DNA from: Anaeramoeba ignava
Taxonomy: Eukaryota > Metamonada > Anaeramoebidae
Assembly: GCA_028826165.1 (NCBI GenBank)
Contig: JAPDFW010000073.1
Coordinates: 91,001-155,000, forward strand
Length of the DNA: 64,000 bases
Reading direction: 5' to 3'
The position numbers and the translations under genes are program-made. This document shows, piece after piece, positions 1-12,500 of this stretch. Positions within the stretch are counted from its first letter, which is position 1. Each line of letters opens with the position of its first letter. The notes beneath the pieces are model-generated. The model had not been told where the DNA came from. It ran no database searches and was given only the letters and a program-made list of their open reading frames with translations.

Positions 1-397
1 TAAAAATTCAATTTAATTTAATTTCAATTTAATTTCAATTTAAAAATCAATTTAAAAATTCAATTTAATTTCAATTTAAAAATTCAATTTAATTCAATTT
101 AATTCAATTTAAATCAATTTAAAATTTCAATTTAATTTCAATTTAATTTCAATTTAAAAATTCAATTTAAAAATTCAATTTAATTTCAAATAAAAAATTC
201 AATTTAATTCAATTTATAAATTCAATTTAAAATTCAATTTAAAAATTCAAATTAATAATTCAATTCAATTTAATTCAATTTAAAAATTCAATTCAAAAAT
301 TCAAATTAAAAATTCGATTTAAAATTCAATTTAATTTCAATTTAATTCAATTTAAAAATTCAAATTTATAAATCTTTATTTAAATAATTTTTTTTAG
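1..397 (+). repeat. Low-complexity intron filling the left edge
   Basis: Degenerate repeat of the type AATTTCAATTTAAAAATTC with almost no G on the + strand. It ends in a T-run and AG at 396-397, directly before an open exon, so it reads as the 3' part of an intron of the first gene. The donor lies outside the window. Confidence 0.7.
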
Positions 398-3351
398 CTT
401 TCAGAAGATCCAAGAAGACCAGAATTTAAACAAACTCCTAAAAATGTTGTTTTTCCTAATTTTCATCAACAAAATCAAAATCAAAATACAAATCAAAATT
501 CAAATCAAAATCAAGAAGAAATTAATTCAAATAATTTAGAAAATCAAAATGTAAATTTAAAATTTAAAATTTAAAAAAAAATTTTCACAAAAAATATATT
601 TATAATTTATTTTTCTTTCAATTACTTCTTTAAAAGAATTCAAATAGTCAATTTAATGGTAAAATTTCAATTATAAAAATTTCAATTATAAAAATTTCAA
701 TTAAAAAAATTTCAATTAAAAATTTCAATTATAAAAATTTCAATTATAAAAATTTCAATTATAAAAACTAAAATATAGATGAAGATGCATTTATTCTTTC
801 TTCTAATAATCCAAAACAATCAAATGCTTATCGATATGGAAGACATCCATTTTTACATATTATTGTTTTATTTTCTAATGATTTAAAAATTCGAAGATAT
901 GCTTATGAAATTAGAAACAAATTCATTTTAAATGGAATTGATACATTTTTACAAACAGAAATAGATCCAAATGGATGTAAAAATTGAAAAATGACAAAAA
1001 ACAAATTATTCAAAATGAAGACAATTTAAATTGAAATTTTTAAATTGAAAAAAATTTATATTCATTTTTATTTATAATTTTTTTAAAAAAATATTTTAGA
1101 TATTCAACCTGAAAATCTTGGAGATTTAATTAATTCATCAATTTCGGATTTTTTGGTTGTTGTTGGTGATAAAAATGTTAGAAATAATACTTGTCAAGTT
1201 AAGAAAGATGGAAGACTTGTTGAAATGGATGTTCCAAATTTAATAGAATCAATTTGGATTGATTGGCAAAAAAGTCAAAAAATTGTGAATGAAGAATTTG
1301 GTTTTAAAATTCCAGCTTTAAGTACAAAACAACATAATGTAAAATTACAATCATTTTTAATTTTAATATTAAATTTTTATCCGATTTTGTATTATAATTT
1401 TAATTTTAATTATAATTTTAATTTTAATTTTAATTTTAATTTTAATTTTAATTTTAATTTTAATTTTAATTTTAATTTTAATTTTAATTTTATAAATGAA
1501 TTTTAAAAGTCTCTGTCACAATCTCAATTAATTCATCTAATTGCAAGAATCACTAATTTAACAAATGTTGAAGAAAGAATTCACAGATTACAACAAGATA
1601 TTGAATTAATGACAAGCATGATTAAAAATAATCAAATTATTACAAGAGAACAAATTGAACAATCAGAAAAAAACGTTAATCATTTTCAACGATCTTTATT
1701 AAATTCCCAAAAAATAATTACTGAATTGGAAGTTGAAACTCAACCTAAAAAAATTATAAGACAAGAACGCGGTAAAATGGTTTCCAAAGGATTTCTTCCG
1801 CGAAATGAAATACCCAAAATACCACTTACTATAAAATTACAACTTGAAAATTTACTCAAAAACATTATTTTATCAACCCAAGAATTAAGTAATCAAATAT
1901 TGCATTTCTCAGAAATATTAAATGAAAATCAACCCATTTTTTCAGTTAATTATGGAAATATCCCTCAAAATAAAAGACAATCAGATCCTTCTTATAATCT
2001 AAATTTCGATGAAAATTATTTTGATAATGATGATTTATATTTCGAAGAAAATCATATGAATCTCAAAAATGATTTCGATAAAATACCTTTGTATCCTCAA
2101 GAAACAAATCGTTATAATAACATTGATTATCAAAATTCTTGGCAAAATCAAAGTTATGAAGATGCATATGGAAATAATTCTTTTGGAAGAGTTCTTTCAG
2201 TTCCAAATTTCCAAAATTATAACCAAAAATTTTATAATCCTTATCAACAACCAGATATTGGAATCAATAGAAGTTATGATGAAAATTTATATTCATTAGA
2301 AACATCAAACACATATGAACCTTTTTACAATTTCAATCAAAATTCCAATCAAAATTCAAATACAAATACAAATACAAATACAAATACAAATACAAATACA
2401 AATACAAATACAAATACAAATATAAATTCAAAATCAAACCCAAATTCAAATTCAAAATCAAATTCAAATACAAATTCAAATTCAAATTCAAATTCAAATT
2501 CAAATTCAAATTCAAATACAAATTCAAATACAAATTCAAATACAAATTCAAATCCAAATCAAATACAAAAACAAAATTCAACTTTAAATTTAAATTCAAA
2601 TTCAAATTCAAATTCAAATACAAATACAAATAATACAAATACAAATACAAATACAAATACAAATTCAAATTCAAATTCAAAATCAAATCCAAATTACAAT
2701 TATACTTACAATCAAAATTACAATCAAAATTTATGGAAACAATTTCCTCAACAAAATTCTGGTTATTATCCTCAAAATTATTATTCTTCAAATCAAAATC
2801 AATATCAAAATCAAAATCAAAATCAAAATTCAAATCAATATCAAAACCAAAATTCAAATCAATATCAAAATCAATATCAAAATCAAAATCAAAATCAAAA
2901 TCAAAATCAAAATCAAAATCAAAATCAAAATCAAAATCAAAATCAAAATCAAAATTTTCTTTCTTCTCATCTTCCAAGAACAAGAAGTAAAAGTATAACA
3001 GTTGCATATCTTGATTTAAATAATCTATTAAATTCATCAAAAAATAAAAATTCAAATCCAAACCCAAATCAAAACCAAAATCAAAATCCAAATCCAAATC
3101 AAAATCCAAATCAAAATCCAAATTTAAATTATCATTTACATTCAAATTTAAATAACAATCAAAAAAAATCACAAAAATTTCAACCAAAATATTTTCCATC
3201 AATAAATTCTTTGTCTATTACTCCAAATAGTTTTTCAAATCCCAATAATTCATTAGATGATTCATTTCCTCGTTCATTTTCTTCTAATAGTTTACTTTTT
3301 TCTGAACAAGATTTCCTTCCTGAATATTTTAGATCAAAAGATCAAAAATAA
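398..3351 (+). CDS. Partial protein with HisRS/ThrRS anticodon-binding-like domain and long N/Q/T/S-rich tail
   Basis: Five exons join in frame: 398-550, 637-658 (a 22-nt micro-exon), 779-976, 1100-1338 and 1510-3351 (817 codons plus stop); the 5' end lies off the window. Exons 3-4 encode an alpha/beta stretch (HPFLHIIVLFSNDLKIRRYA ... ISDFLVVVGDKNVRNNTCQV) that resembles the anticodon-binding fold of class II tRNA synthetases, as also found without a catalytic domain in NCOA5-type coactivators. No synthetase catalytic motifs are visible. A helical segment follows (~1510-1900). The last exon is dominated by (NT)n, (NS)n and (NQ)n runs, a prion-like composition. Role unknown; an RNA-binding or nuclear regulatory role is only inference from the fold. 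Confidence 0.6.
2330..3130 (+). repeat. Coding hexanucleotide repeats (AATACA, AATTCA, AATCAA) giving N/T/S/Q runs
   Basis: Inside the last exon of the first gene. Blocks of AATACA, AATTCA and AATCAA units encode NT, NS and NQ dipeptides. The frame is kept throughout, which supports translation. Long open frames on the opposite strand here are by-products of the repeat. Confidence 0.85.
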
Positions 3352-3898
3352 CTGACAAAAAAAAAGAAGAAGAAAAAAATTTTTTCAATCAAATTAATTC
3401 CAACTTATTATTTTCCATTCCTTTAAATTGAATTTCCTAGTTAATTATGATGATTTTTTTTTTGCTTTTTTTTTGGAAAATTTTATTTTTTATTTTTTTA
3501 GTTTGATTAGTTTATTTAGTTCCAAATTATTTTTCATTTTTCATTCTCCTTTTTTTTTTTTAAAAAATTTTTCACGATTTTGATTTTGAATTTGATATTG
3601 ATATTGAATTTTAATTTTAATTTTAATTTTAAAACAAAAAATTTATTCAGAAAACTAAAAAAAAATGGAACAAACTTTAATTTTTATTTTCTTTTTTTAT
3701 TTCATTTTCTATTTAAAAATATTTTTTTTCTTCTTTTTTTATTTTTCATTTTTTTTCTTCTTTTTATTTTTTTATTCTCTATTTTTTTTTATTTAAATAA
3801 TTTTTCTTATTTCTAATTCAAAAATCCAAATTATAAATTACAAAGCCAAATTATAAATTACAAAATTATAAATTAAAAATATAAAAAAGGATCTCAAA
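3352..3898. other. Intergenic region upstream of the Ras-like gene
   Basis: T-rich homopolymer tracts, no coding signal. A T-tract/TCA/T-tract motif like those before other start codons lies at about 3742-3760, roughly 140 nt before the ATG, so a longer leader is possible here. Confidence 0.5.
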
Positions 3899-6413
3899 AT
3901 GTCAAATGATAAATGTAGAATTGTAATTGTTGGAAGTGGTTCAGGTTAGTTAATTATTTATAAAATCAATTTAAAACAAAACAAAAACAAAAACAAAAAC
4001 AAAAATTTTTTTTTAAATCAAAAAACAATTTTCGAACAATTTCCTTTTTTTTTTTAAATTGATTTTATTTTAAGTTGGTAAATCTTGTACTGCTATAAGA
4101 TATTTACAAGGAAAATTTGTTGAAGAATATGATCCAACAATTGGTATTAAAATCAATATCAATATCAAAATCAAAATCAAAATCAATATCAAAATCAAAA
4201 TCAAAATCAAAATCAATATAAATATCAAAATCAATATAAATATCAAATATCAAAATAAATATAAATATAAATATCAATATCAATATCAATATCAAAATCA
4301 AAATCAATATAAATATAAATATAAATATCAATATCAATATCAAAATCAAAATCAAAAATCAAAATCAAAATAAATATCAATATCAATATAAATAAATATC
4401 AATATAAATATAAATATCAAAATATAAATATAAATAAATATAAATATCAATATAAATATAAATATCAATATAAATATCAAATATAAATAAATATCAATAT
4501 AAATATCAATATAAAATATCAAAATATAATATATAAATATAAATATAAATATAAATAAAATATCAATATCAATATAAATATCAAATATAAAATATCAATA
4601 TAAAATATAAATATCAATATCAATATAAAATATCAATATCAATATAAATATTAATATCAATATAAATATAAATATAAATATAAAATAAATATAAATATAA
4701 AATATAAATATCAAAATAAAAATCAAAATCAAAATCAATATAAATATAAATATCAATATAAATATCAAATAAATATAAAATAAATATAAAATAAATATAA
4801 ATATAAATATAAATATAAATATAAATATAAATATAAATATAAATATAAATATAAATATCAATATCATAAATATAAATATAAATATAAATATCAATTATCA
4901 ATATAAATATAAATATAAATATAAATATCAATATAAATATCAATATCAATATCAATATCAATATAAATATAAATATCAATATAAATATCAATATAAATAT
5001 AAATATAAATATAAATATAAATATAAATATCAATATAAATATAAATATCAATATAAATATAAATATAAATATCAATATCAATATCAATATCAATATAAAT
5101 ATCAAAATAAATATCAATATCAATATAAATATCAATATCAAAATCAAAATAAATATCAATATCAAAATAAATATAAATATAAATATAAATATTCATTTGA
5201 AAATAAAGAGGAAAGTTATAGAAAAATGGTTATTATTGATCAAACACCAACGATGCTAGAAATATTAGATACAGCAGGACAAGAAGAATATAGAACTGTT
5301 AGAGATAAAGTATGAAATCCAAATCCAAATCCAAATCAAAATTAAAATTAAAATTAAAATGAAAATCAATATGAAAATGAAAATGAAAATGAAAATCAAA
5401 ATCAATATAAATATCAAAATAAATATCAAAATCAAAATTAAATCCAAATCCAAATCAAAATTAATATAAAAATCAAAATCAATATCAAAATGAAAATCAA
5501 AATCAATATAAATATCAAAATAAATATCAAAATGAAAATCAAAATCAAAATTAAAATCAAAATCAAAATGAAAATCAAAATTAAAATCAATATCAAAATC
5601 AAAATCAAAATAAATATCAAAATCAAAATGAAAATCAAAATGAAAATCAAAATGAAAACAAAATCAATATCAAAATAAAAATGAAAATGAAAATCAAAAT
5701 CAAAATCAAAATTAAAATCAAAATTAATATAAATTTGAAAAAATTGATTTAATTTTTGATTTTTATTGAAAAAAATTTTTAGTATCTTAAGGTTGGAGAT
5801 GGTTTTTTAATTCTTTATAGTATTGCTTCAATGGAAAGTTTTCTTGAAATATCTCAAATTCATCAATCAATTAGAGCAATGAAAAATTCATCAGATTTTC
5901 CAACAGTAACTTGTGGGAATAAATCAGGTAAATTCAATCAAATAAAATTCAAAAAATTCAATCAAAAAAATTAAAAAAATTTAATCAATTAAAATTAAAA
6001 AAAATTTAATCAAAAAAATTAAAAAAATTTAATCAATTAAAATTAAAAAAATTCAATTAAAATTTAAAATAATTTAATCAATTAAAATTTAAAATAAAGA
6101 TCTCCATAATTTAAGACAAGTTCCTAAAAAAGAAGGACAGAAAATTGCTCAAAAATTTGATTCTTCTTTTTTTGAAATGTAATTTTTAATTTTTTAAATT
6201 TTAATTTTTCTTATTAAAAAAATAAATATAAAAATAAATATAAAAAGATCTGCAAAAACTGGTGATAATGTTAATGAAGCTTTTGAAGATTTAATTAGAA
6301 AAGTTCGTAAATTTAAAGATACTTATTTTGCTAAAATTGAAGAAACAAAAGAACAAACAAATGTAGAAATTCCTAAAAAGAAAAAAAAGAAAAAACTTTG
6401 TTTTATTCTTTGA
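3899..6413 (+). CDS. Ras/Rap-family small GTPase
   Basis: Six exons: 3899-3944, 4075-4143, 5209-5309, 5783-5927, 6100-6178, 6248-6413; 201 aa, normal Ras length. G1 P-loop GSGSVGKS at residues 12-19, effector loop YDPTIEESYRK (34-44), G3 DTAGQEEY (59-66), G4 NKSD (118-121), G5 SAK (148-150). The C-terminus has a lysine run and a CaaX box, CFIL; a terminal Leu predicts geranylgeranylation and membrane attachment. Family knowledge makes it a GTP-switched signalling protein; the effector loop and GSG P-loop are closest to Ras/Rap. The usual Gly before V16 is Ser15, otherwise the nucleotide-binding residues are intact. Introns 2 and 3 are filled with simple repeats. It converges on UTP21 with a gap of 116 bp. 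Confidence 0.93.
4144..5208 (+). repeat. 1,065-bp repetitive intron of the Ras-like gene
   Basis: Hexamer-like repeats of ATCAAT, ATAAAT and ATCAAA with almost no G on the sense strand. The donor splits the effector-loop Ile/Glu codons and the acceptor is AAATAAAG. The long reverse-strand I/L/F/Y open frames here are repeat artefacts. Confidence 0.85.
5310..5782 (+). repeat. Repetitive intron 3 of the Ras-like gene
   Basis: AATCAAAATGAAAATC-type repeats between donor GTATGA and acceptor TTTTTAG. Removing it restores the Ras sequence [11 protein letters not shown]. Confidence 0.85.
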
Positions 6414-6529
6414 ATTATTGAGTAAAAAAGTCAAAATTAAAAAATAAAAAATAAAAATAAGAATAAGAAAGAAAAACAAAAGTTTTATTTGCTTTATTTT
6501 TATTCTATTAATCTAAATTTAAAAAGAAA

Positions 6530-9500
6530 TCATTTTAATCCAGAAAAAAAAGAAATTAAACAAAAATTTTGTTGAACTAATGATAATAATGATTCTAATT
6601 TTTCTTTTTGAATTGATTGAATTTGTTTTGCAAGTTTTGCCAGTTCAGGTTCTTGAATAATTAAATTACCATAAATTTTCAAAAACAAATCAAGATAAGC
6701 TTGAAGTAATTCGAAATTACGATTTGTTTGTAATTCTGAGAGAATAAATCTCATAAAAAGTTTCAATTCTTGATAATCATCAAATAAATTAAAAGATCTC
6801 AATTCAAGATCAACTGCTGAAGGTGATCTTTTCTGAAGATATTCAATTGCAGGAAGATAATCATAACTCACAAGATTTTTCATTTTGGAACTCAATTCAC
6901 AATCTTCCAAAATTTGGATAACTTGTGTTTTTTGTTGATTTTGGTTCAATCCAACAATAATTTTTGATGTGAATTTAAGTGGTTTTTTAGAATCTTGTTT
7001 GTTTTTTTCATCTTCTTCATTTTTCTGGAAAGGATCAACAAAAACAGGCTGAAAACCAGGTTCTGTTTTGAGGAAAAAAGGAACTGTTTCTGGTTTTTTG
7101 GGTGGTTCGATTGGTTTGTTTCTTTCCTTAATAATATCGATTTTTGACAAGTTTTTCCAGTGTGTAGAAGGTGTTAAAGATAAAGTGATTAATTCTTGTG
7201 AAATTTGATTATCAGGAAAATCAACTTGATTTAGATTTAAGTTCTGAGTGTTATTTAAGATGCTATTGGAAGGAATATTGCTATCCAAAAGAGTATCATC
7301 TGAATCATCCAAATCATTATTTTTTGGATTTTGAAAATCAATAAGTTTTGGTAATCCAAGTTTAATTGGTTTTTCAGGAATTTGATGAAGTAAAACCGAA
7401 GAGAAATGATTTTTATTTGCCCAGAGATATATTCCAAGACTATCTGCATGAGTTGTAGCCAAAAAATCACCTGAAGGTGAGAAATCAAGGGAAGTAATGG
7501 GTTTATCGACATAGAACCAGTCGATCAATTTACTTGATGGCAAATCAAAAATTCGGACTATTGTGTCCGCAGTTGTGCTAATAAGCCAATGGCAATCATG
7601 ACTAAATGTGAAATCAGTTATAAAATGTGAATGCTCAGAAAATCTACGAGCGAGCTTGAATGTGTCCAAATCATAGACACGAATCACGAAATCATTTGAA
7701 CTTATTGCAAATAATCCATTTCCATAATGAAATTTTAGTTTTGTTATTGGTGATTTGATATCGTATTCTTTGTGCAGTTTTCTTTCTGAAAAATCCCAAA
7801 TTTTAAGTTTTCCATCGAGACTTGTTGTGATTATAAAGTGATTTACACTATCAAAACATATTCCTGTGATTTCTTTTTGATGTGCATTATTTTCATTTCC
7901 TAAATTGCCTCTTAATAATCCTGATTGTAAATTAAACAGTTGAATTACACCCATTTCGTCTCCTATTGCTGCGAAGTTTCCGCATTTGCTAACAGCAACA
8001 GACTTTATTTAATATATTTAATATATTTAATATTTTTAATTTGAATATTTTTAATTTTAATATTTTTAATTTTATTTTTAATTTTATTTTTAATTTGAAT
8101 ATTTGTACTTTAACTGGATATGAACTTTTTAGTTTTCGATTTTTAACAAGAACTTTATTATCCGTTCTCCAAATATGAACAAATTTATCTTTTTCTTGAC
8201 AAGTAATTAAATTATCCCAATGCTTTTCTTTCAATTCAGCTGGAAAATAACAAAGAATATCAAAAATATATTGATATTAATAAAAATATTTTGATATTAA
8301 TAAAAATATTTTAAATTGAATAAAAAAATATTCACAGAAATCAAAATCAACAATTGGTGGTAACTTCAATAATTCTTCTTGAATTTGTAATTTCTTTGCT
8401 CTAATTTTAATATTCTTTTGAGAAAACTCAACATTTTGATGATCTTGATGAGTAGAAAAAAATCTAAAAGAAGAATCCAAACCAGCAGATAAAATATGTT
8501 TTGAACCTTGAAAAAACTTGATTTTATGCGGAGGAAAATAATGGCCTTCTCTACTCCGTAAAAGTCTTGGGGAATAATCCTGTTGATCAAATATCCAAAT
8601 TTTGAGAGAATTATCTTCACCAGAAGAAACCAAAATGGGTTCTCTTGGAAGAAAGAAAATTTTGGAAATTTTTCCCGAATGACAATCCTTAATAATATTT
8701 AATAACTTTTTCTTTTCAAGATCCCAAACAACAAATTTCCCATCTGGCGTTGTTGAAACCAGCATGGGAATCCCATCTGATCTGAAGGCTAACGATGACA
8801 CTTCACCTTCATCTTGAAGAAATTCTGCAATTAAAATATCGTATTTAATATTAATAATTTTTATTCTTCCATTTGCCAGTCCAACTCCAATAACATCAAC
8901 AACTGGCGATTGTGAAATGCATTTTATTTCCGAATTCCATCCTGGGAATTCGTATAATTTGATTTTTGTGTTGATATTCCATAATTCTATTTTTCCTTCT
9001 TTACTTCCTACTAATATTTTGTTTAAATATGTTTCTGGATGTTGAATTGTTGTGATTGTTAATTTTTCTATTTGTATTTCTGATTTAAGGCTTGTTTCTT
9101 TAGAAATTTTGTTTGAATTTGTGTCAATTTCCCATAATTGAATTTTTCCTTTTTCTGTTGCTGATAAAAGTAGTTTTCCAAATGTTTCTAAAAGGATAAT
9201 TTTTGCGCCTAAGTTTTCCAAAGCCCCAATCTTTATTTAATTTTGAAATAAATTTTTAAATAAATTTTGAAATAAATTTAAATAAATTTTCAAATAAATT
9301 ATTAAATAAATTTTTAAATAAATTTTAAAATAAATTTTTAAATAAATTTTAAAATAAATTTTAAATAAATTTTAAAATAAATTTTTAAATAAATTTTCAA
9401 ATAAATTTTAAAATAAATTATTAAATAAATTTCAAATAAATTATTAAATAAATTTTTAAATAAATTTTGAAATAAATTATTAAATAAATTATTAAATAAA

Positions 9501-12500
9501 TTTCAAATAAATTATGAAATAAATTTTTAAATAAATTATTAAATAAATTTTGAAATAAATTATTAAATAAATTATTAAATAAATTTGAAATAAATTTTGA
9601 AATAAATTTTAAAATAAATTATTAAATAAATTCTAAATAAATTTCTAAATAAATTTTGAATAAATTTTCAAATAAATTATTAAATAAATTTCTAAATAAA
9701 TTTTCAAATAAATTCTAAATAAATTTTTAAATAAATTTTTAAATAAATTTTGAAATAAATTATTAAATAAATTTTTAAATAAATTTGAAATAAATTTCTA
9801 AATAAATTTTGAAATAAATTACTATCATGTTCCTCGATAAGAGATTTAACGGAAAATTCTTTTTTTTAAACATTTATTTCAACATAAATTTCAATTCTAT
9901 TTGCAAAAATATCGAATACTTGAGAATAGAATATTTCTTTTTCTTACCTAAGTTTAAATCATCATTATTTATTTTTTTAATTTGGCAAATTTTCCAAAAT
10001 TTTTAACCAAAAAATTTGTTCCTCGATATGAGACTTTTAAATAAATTCTTATTGGAGATCAACAAAAAAAGAATTTTTCGTCGATCCCGTTTTTTCAAGT
10101 TTTGTTTTTTTTTCCACAAAAACAATTAATCATATCATAATTGGATCTTTTGGTTCTTTCCCAAATCCTAAATGAAAACAGAATATCGGATAAAAATTTT
10201 TTTTAATTTTTTTGCTTTTTTTAATAAAATTTTTCTTTTATTTAAATACCAAGAAAAAAATGATTTTCAAATTTATTCAAATCTCAAACTCTTTATTTCC
10301 TAATCTTAATTAATTTTGGAGAGAAATCACTTTTTTGTTTTATTCTTAACAAATTCCATATTTTTTCTGGAATTTTGATTATTTCATTTAATTCCATTTA
10401 ATTTCATTTAATTTCATTTAATTTCATTTAATTCCATTTAATTTCATTTAATTCCATTTAATTTCATTTAATTTCATTTAATTTCATTTAATTTCATTTA
10501 ATTTCATTTAATTTCATTTAATTTCATTTAATTTCATTTAATTTCATTTAATTTCATTTAATTTCATTTAATTTCATTTAATTTCATTTAATTTCATTTA
10601 ATTTCATTTAATTTCATTTAATTTCATTTAATTTCATTTAATTTCATTTAATTTCATTTAATTTCATTTAATTTCATTTAATTTCATTTAATTTCATTTA
10701 ATTCATTTAATTTCATTTAATTTCATTTAATTTCATTTAATTTCATTTAATCTCATTTAATTTCATTTAATTTCATTTAATTTCATTTAATCTCATTTAA
10801 TTTCATTTAATTTCATTTAATTTCATTTAATTTCATTTAATTTCATTTAATTTCATTTAATTTCATTTAATTTCATTTAATTTCATTTAATTTCATTTAA
10901 TTTCATTTAATTTCATTTAATCTCATTTAATTTCATTTAATTTCATTTAATTCATTTAATTTCATTTAATTTCATTTAATTTCATTTAATTTCATTTAAT
11001 TTCATTTAATCTCATTTAATTTCATTTAATTTCATTTAATTTCATTTAATCTCATTTAATTTCATTTAATTTCATTTAATTTCATTTAATTTCATTTAAT
11101 TTCATTTAATTTCATTTAATTTCATTTAATTTCATTTAATCTCATTTAATTTCATTTAATCTCATTTAATCTCATTTAATTTCATTTAATTTCATTTAAT
11201 TTCATTTAATTTCATTTAATTTCATTTAATTTCATTTAATTTCATTTAATTTCATTTAATTTCATTTAATTTCATTTAATTTCATTTAATTTCATTTAAT
11301 TTCATTTAATCTCATTTAATTTCATTTAATTTCATTTAATCTCATTTAATCTCATTTAATCTCATTTAATCTCATTTAATCTCATTTAATTTCATTTAAT
11401 TTCATTTAATTTCATTTAATTTCATTTAATCTATTATCAATGAATTTTTTGATTTTGGATTTTTTTTTCATTCTTTGACTTTTAAAGAGAAAATGAACTG
11501 ATTTCCTTAAATCTCTTCTTTTTCCTTGAATTTTTTTGTTTCAAAATATTTTTCTCCTTTCCAAAATTTTTGGAAATTTAGAAAAAAAAAAAGGGGAAAG
11601 TCTCTTATCGAGGAAAAGGCGAAAAATCAAGGTTTAATCATCTTTTTACATTTATACGAAATATGGAATTGCAATAAATTTTTCTCTTTCTCCTTCAAAC
11701 TTACTTATATATTATTCTTCCTCATTTTAACATCACTTACGAAAGAAAAAAAGCCAAAATCTCTTATTGAGGAACAAAAAAAATTCTCTTCTAAAAAAGT
11801 GTCCCTCATAAAAACAAATAAAATGAAATAAAGAAGAATTAGTTGAAAGTAAAAAAATAAAAATAAAAATGAGATTTAAGATTATAAATATGCAGTTTGT
11901 TTATTATTTTATTATTTATTGATTTCATCTGAATTTTTCAAAGTCTCATATTGAGGAAAATCTCTTATCGAGGAACATGATAGTATTAAATAAATTATTA
12001 AATAAATTTTGAAATAAATTATTAAATAAATTTTCAAATAAATTTTAAATAAATTTTTAAATAAATTTTCAAATAAATTTTTAAATAAATTTTCAAATAA
12101 ATTTCTAAATAAATTTTAAAATAAATTTTGAAATAAATTATTAAATAAATTTCTAAATAAATTTTTAAATAAATTTTGAAATAAATTATTAAATAAATTT
12201 CTAAATAAATTTTCAAATAAATTCTAAATAAATTTTAAATAAATTTTGAATAAATTTTCAAATAAATTATTAAATAAATTTTTAAATTAATTTTCTAAAT
12301 AAATTATTAAATAAATTTTGAAATAAATTTTTAAATAAATTATTAAATAAATTTTTAAATAAATTTCAAATAAATTTTGAAATAAATTATTTGATAAATT
12401 TTTGAAATAAATTTTTAAATAAATTTTTAATTAAATTTCTAAATAAATTATTAAATAAATTTTGAAATAAATCTTGAAATAAATTTTTAAATAAATTTTG

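Larger units (their letters stand above)
9822..11983. mobile_element. 2,162-bp non-autonomous DNA transposon-like element (perfect 26-bp TIR, TA target duplication)
   Basis: The left end 9822-9847 begins CTATCATGTTCCTCGATAAG. The right end 11958-11983 is its exact reverse complement over 26 bases. Both ends are flanked by TA (9820-9821 and 11984-11985), and the flanking AAATAAATT repeat resumes on both sides. Inside are about 530 bp and 550 bp of non-repetitive sequence around a 1.05-kb minisatellite. No transposase is recognisable. Perfect TIRs plus TA duplication fit the Tc1/mariner/pogo superfamily by established rules; assignment to that group is inference. Confidence 0.85.

Noticed and set aside
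2333-3202. 289-aa minus-strand frame opposite the first gene's tail
   Set aside because: Pure shadow of the AATACA/AATTCA/AATCAA coding repeats; composition is only N/L/Y/D/F.
4104-5678. Several long I/L/F/Y-only reverse frames in the Ras-like introns
   Set aside because: They are translations of ATAAAT/ATCAAA repeats with no start context or domain, and they lie inside introns whose removal restores a perfect Ras sequence.
10381-11430. Decamer array as a telomere or a CRISPR array
   Set aside because: The unit is not a known telomere motif, the array is internal to an intron, and there are no unique spacers.
11526-11831. 101-aa plus-strand frame inside the inverted-repeat element
   Set aside because: Its KSLIEE repeats come from the TCTCTTATCGAGGA motif copies; no similarity to a transposase and no further coding signal.
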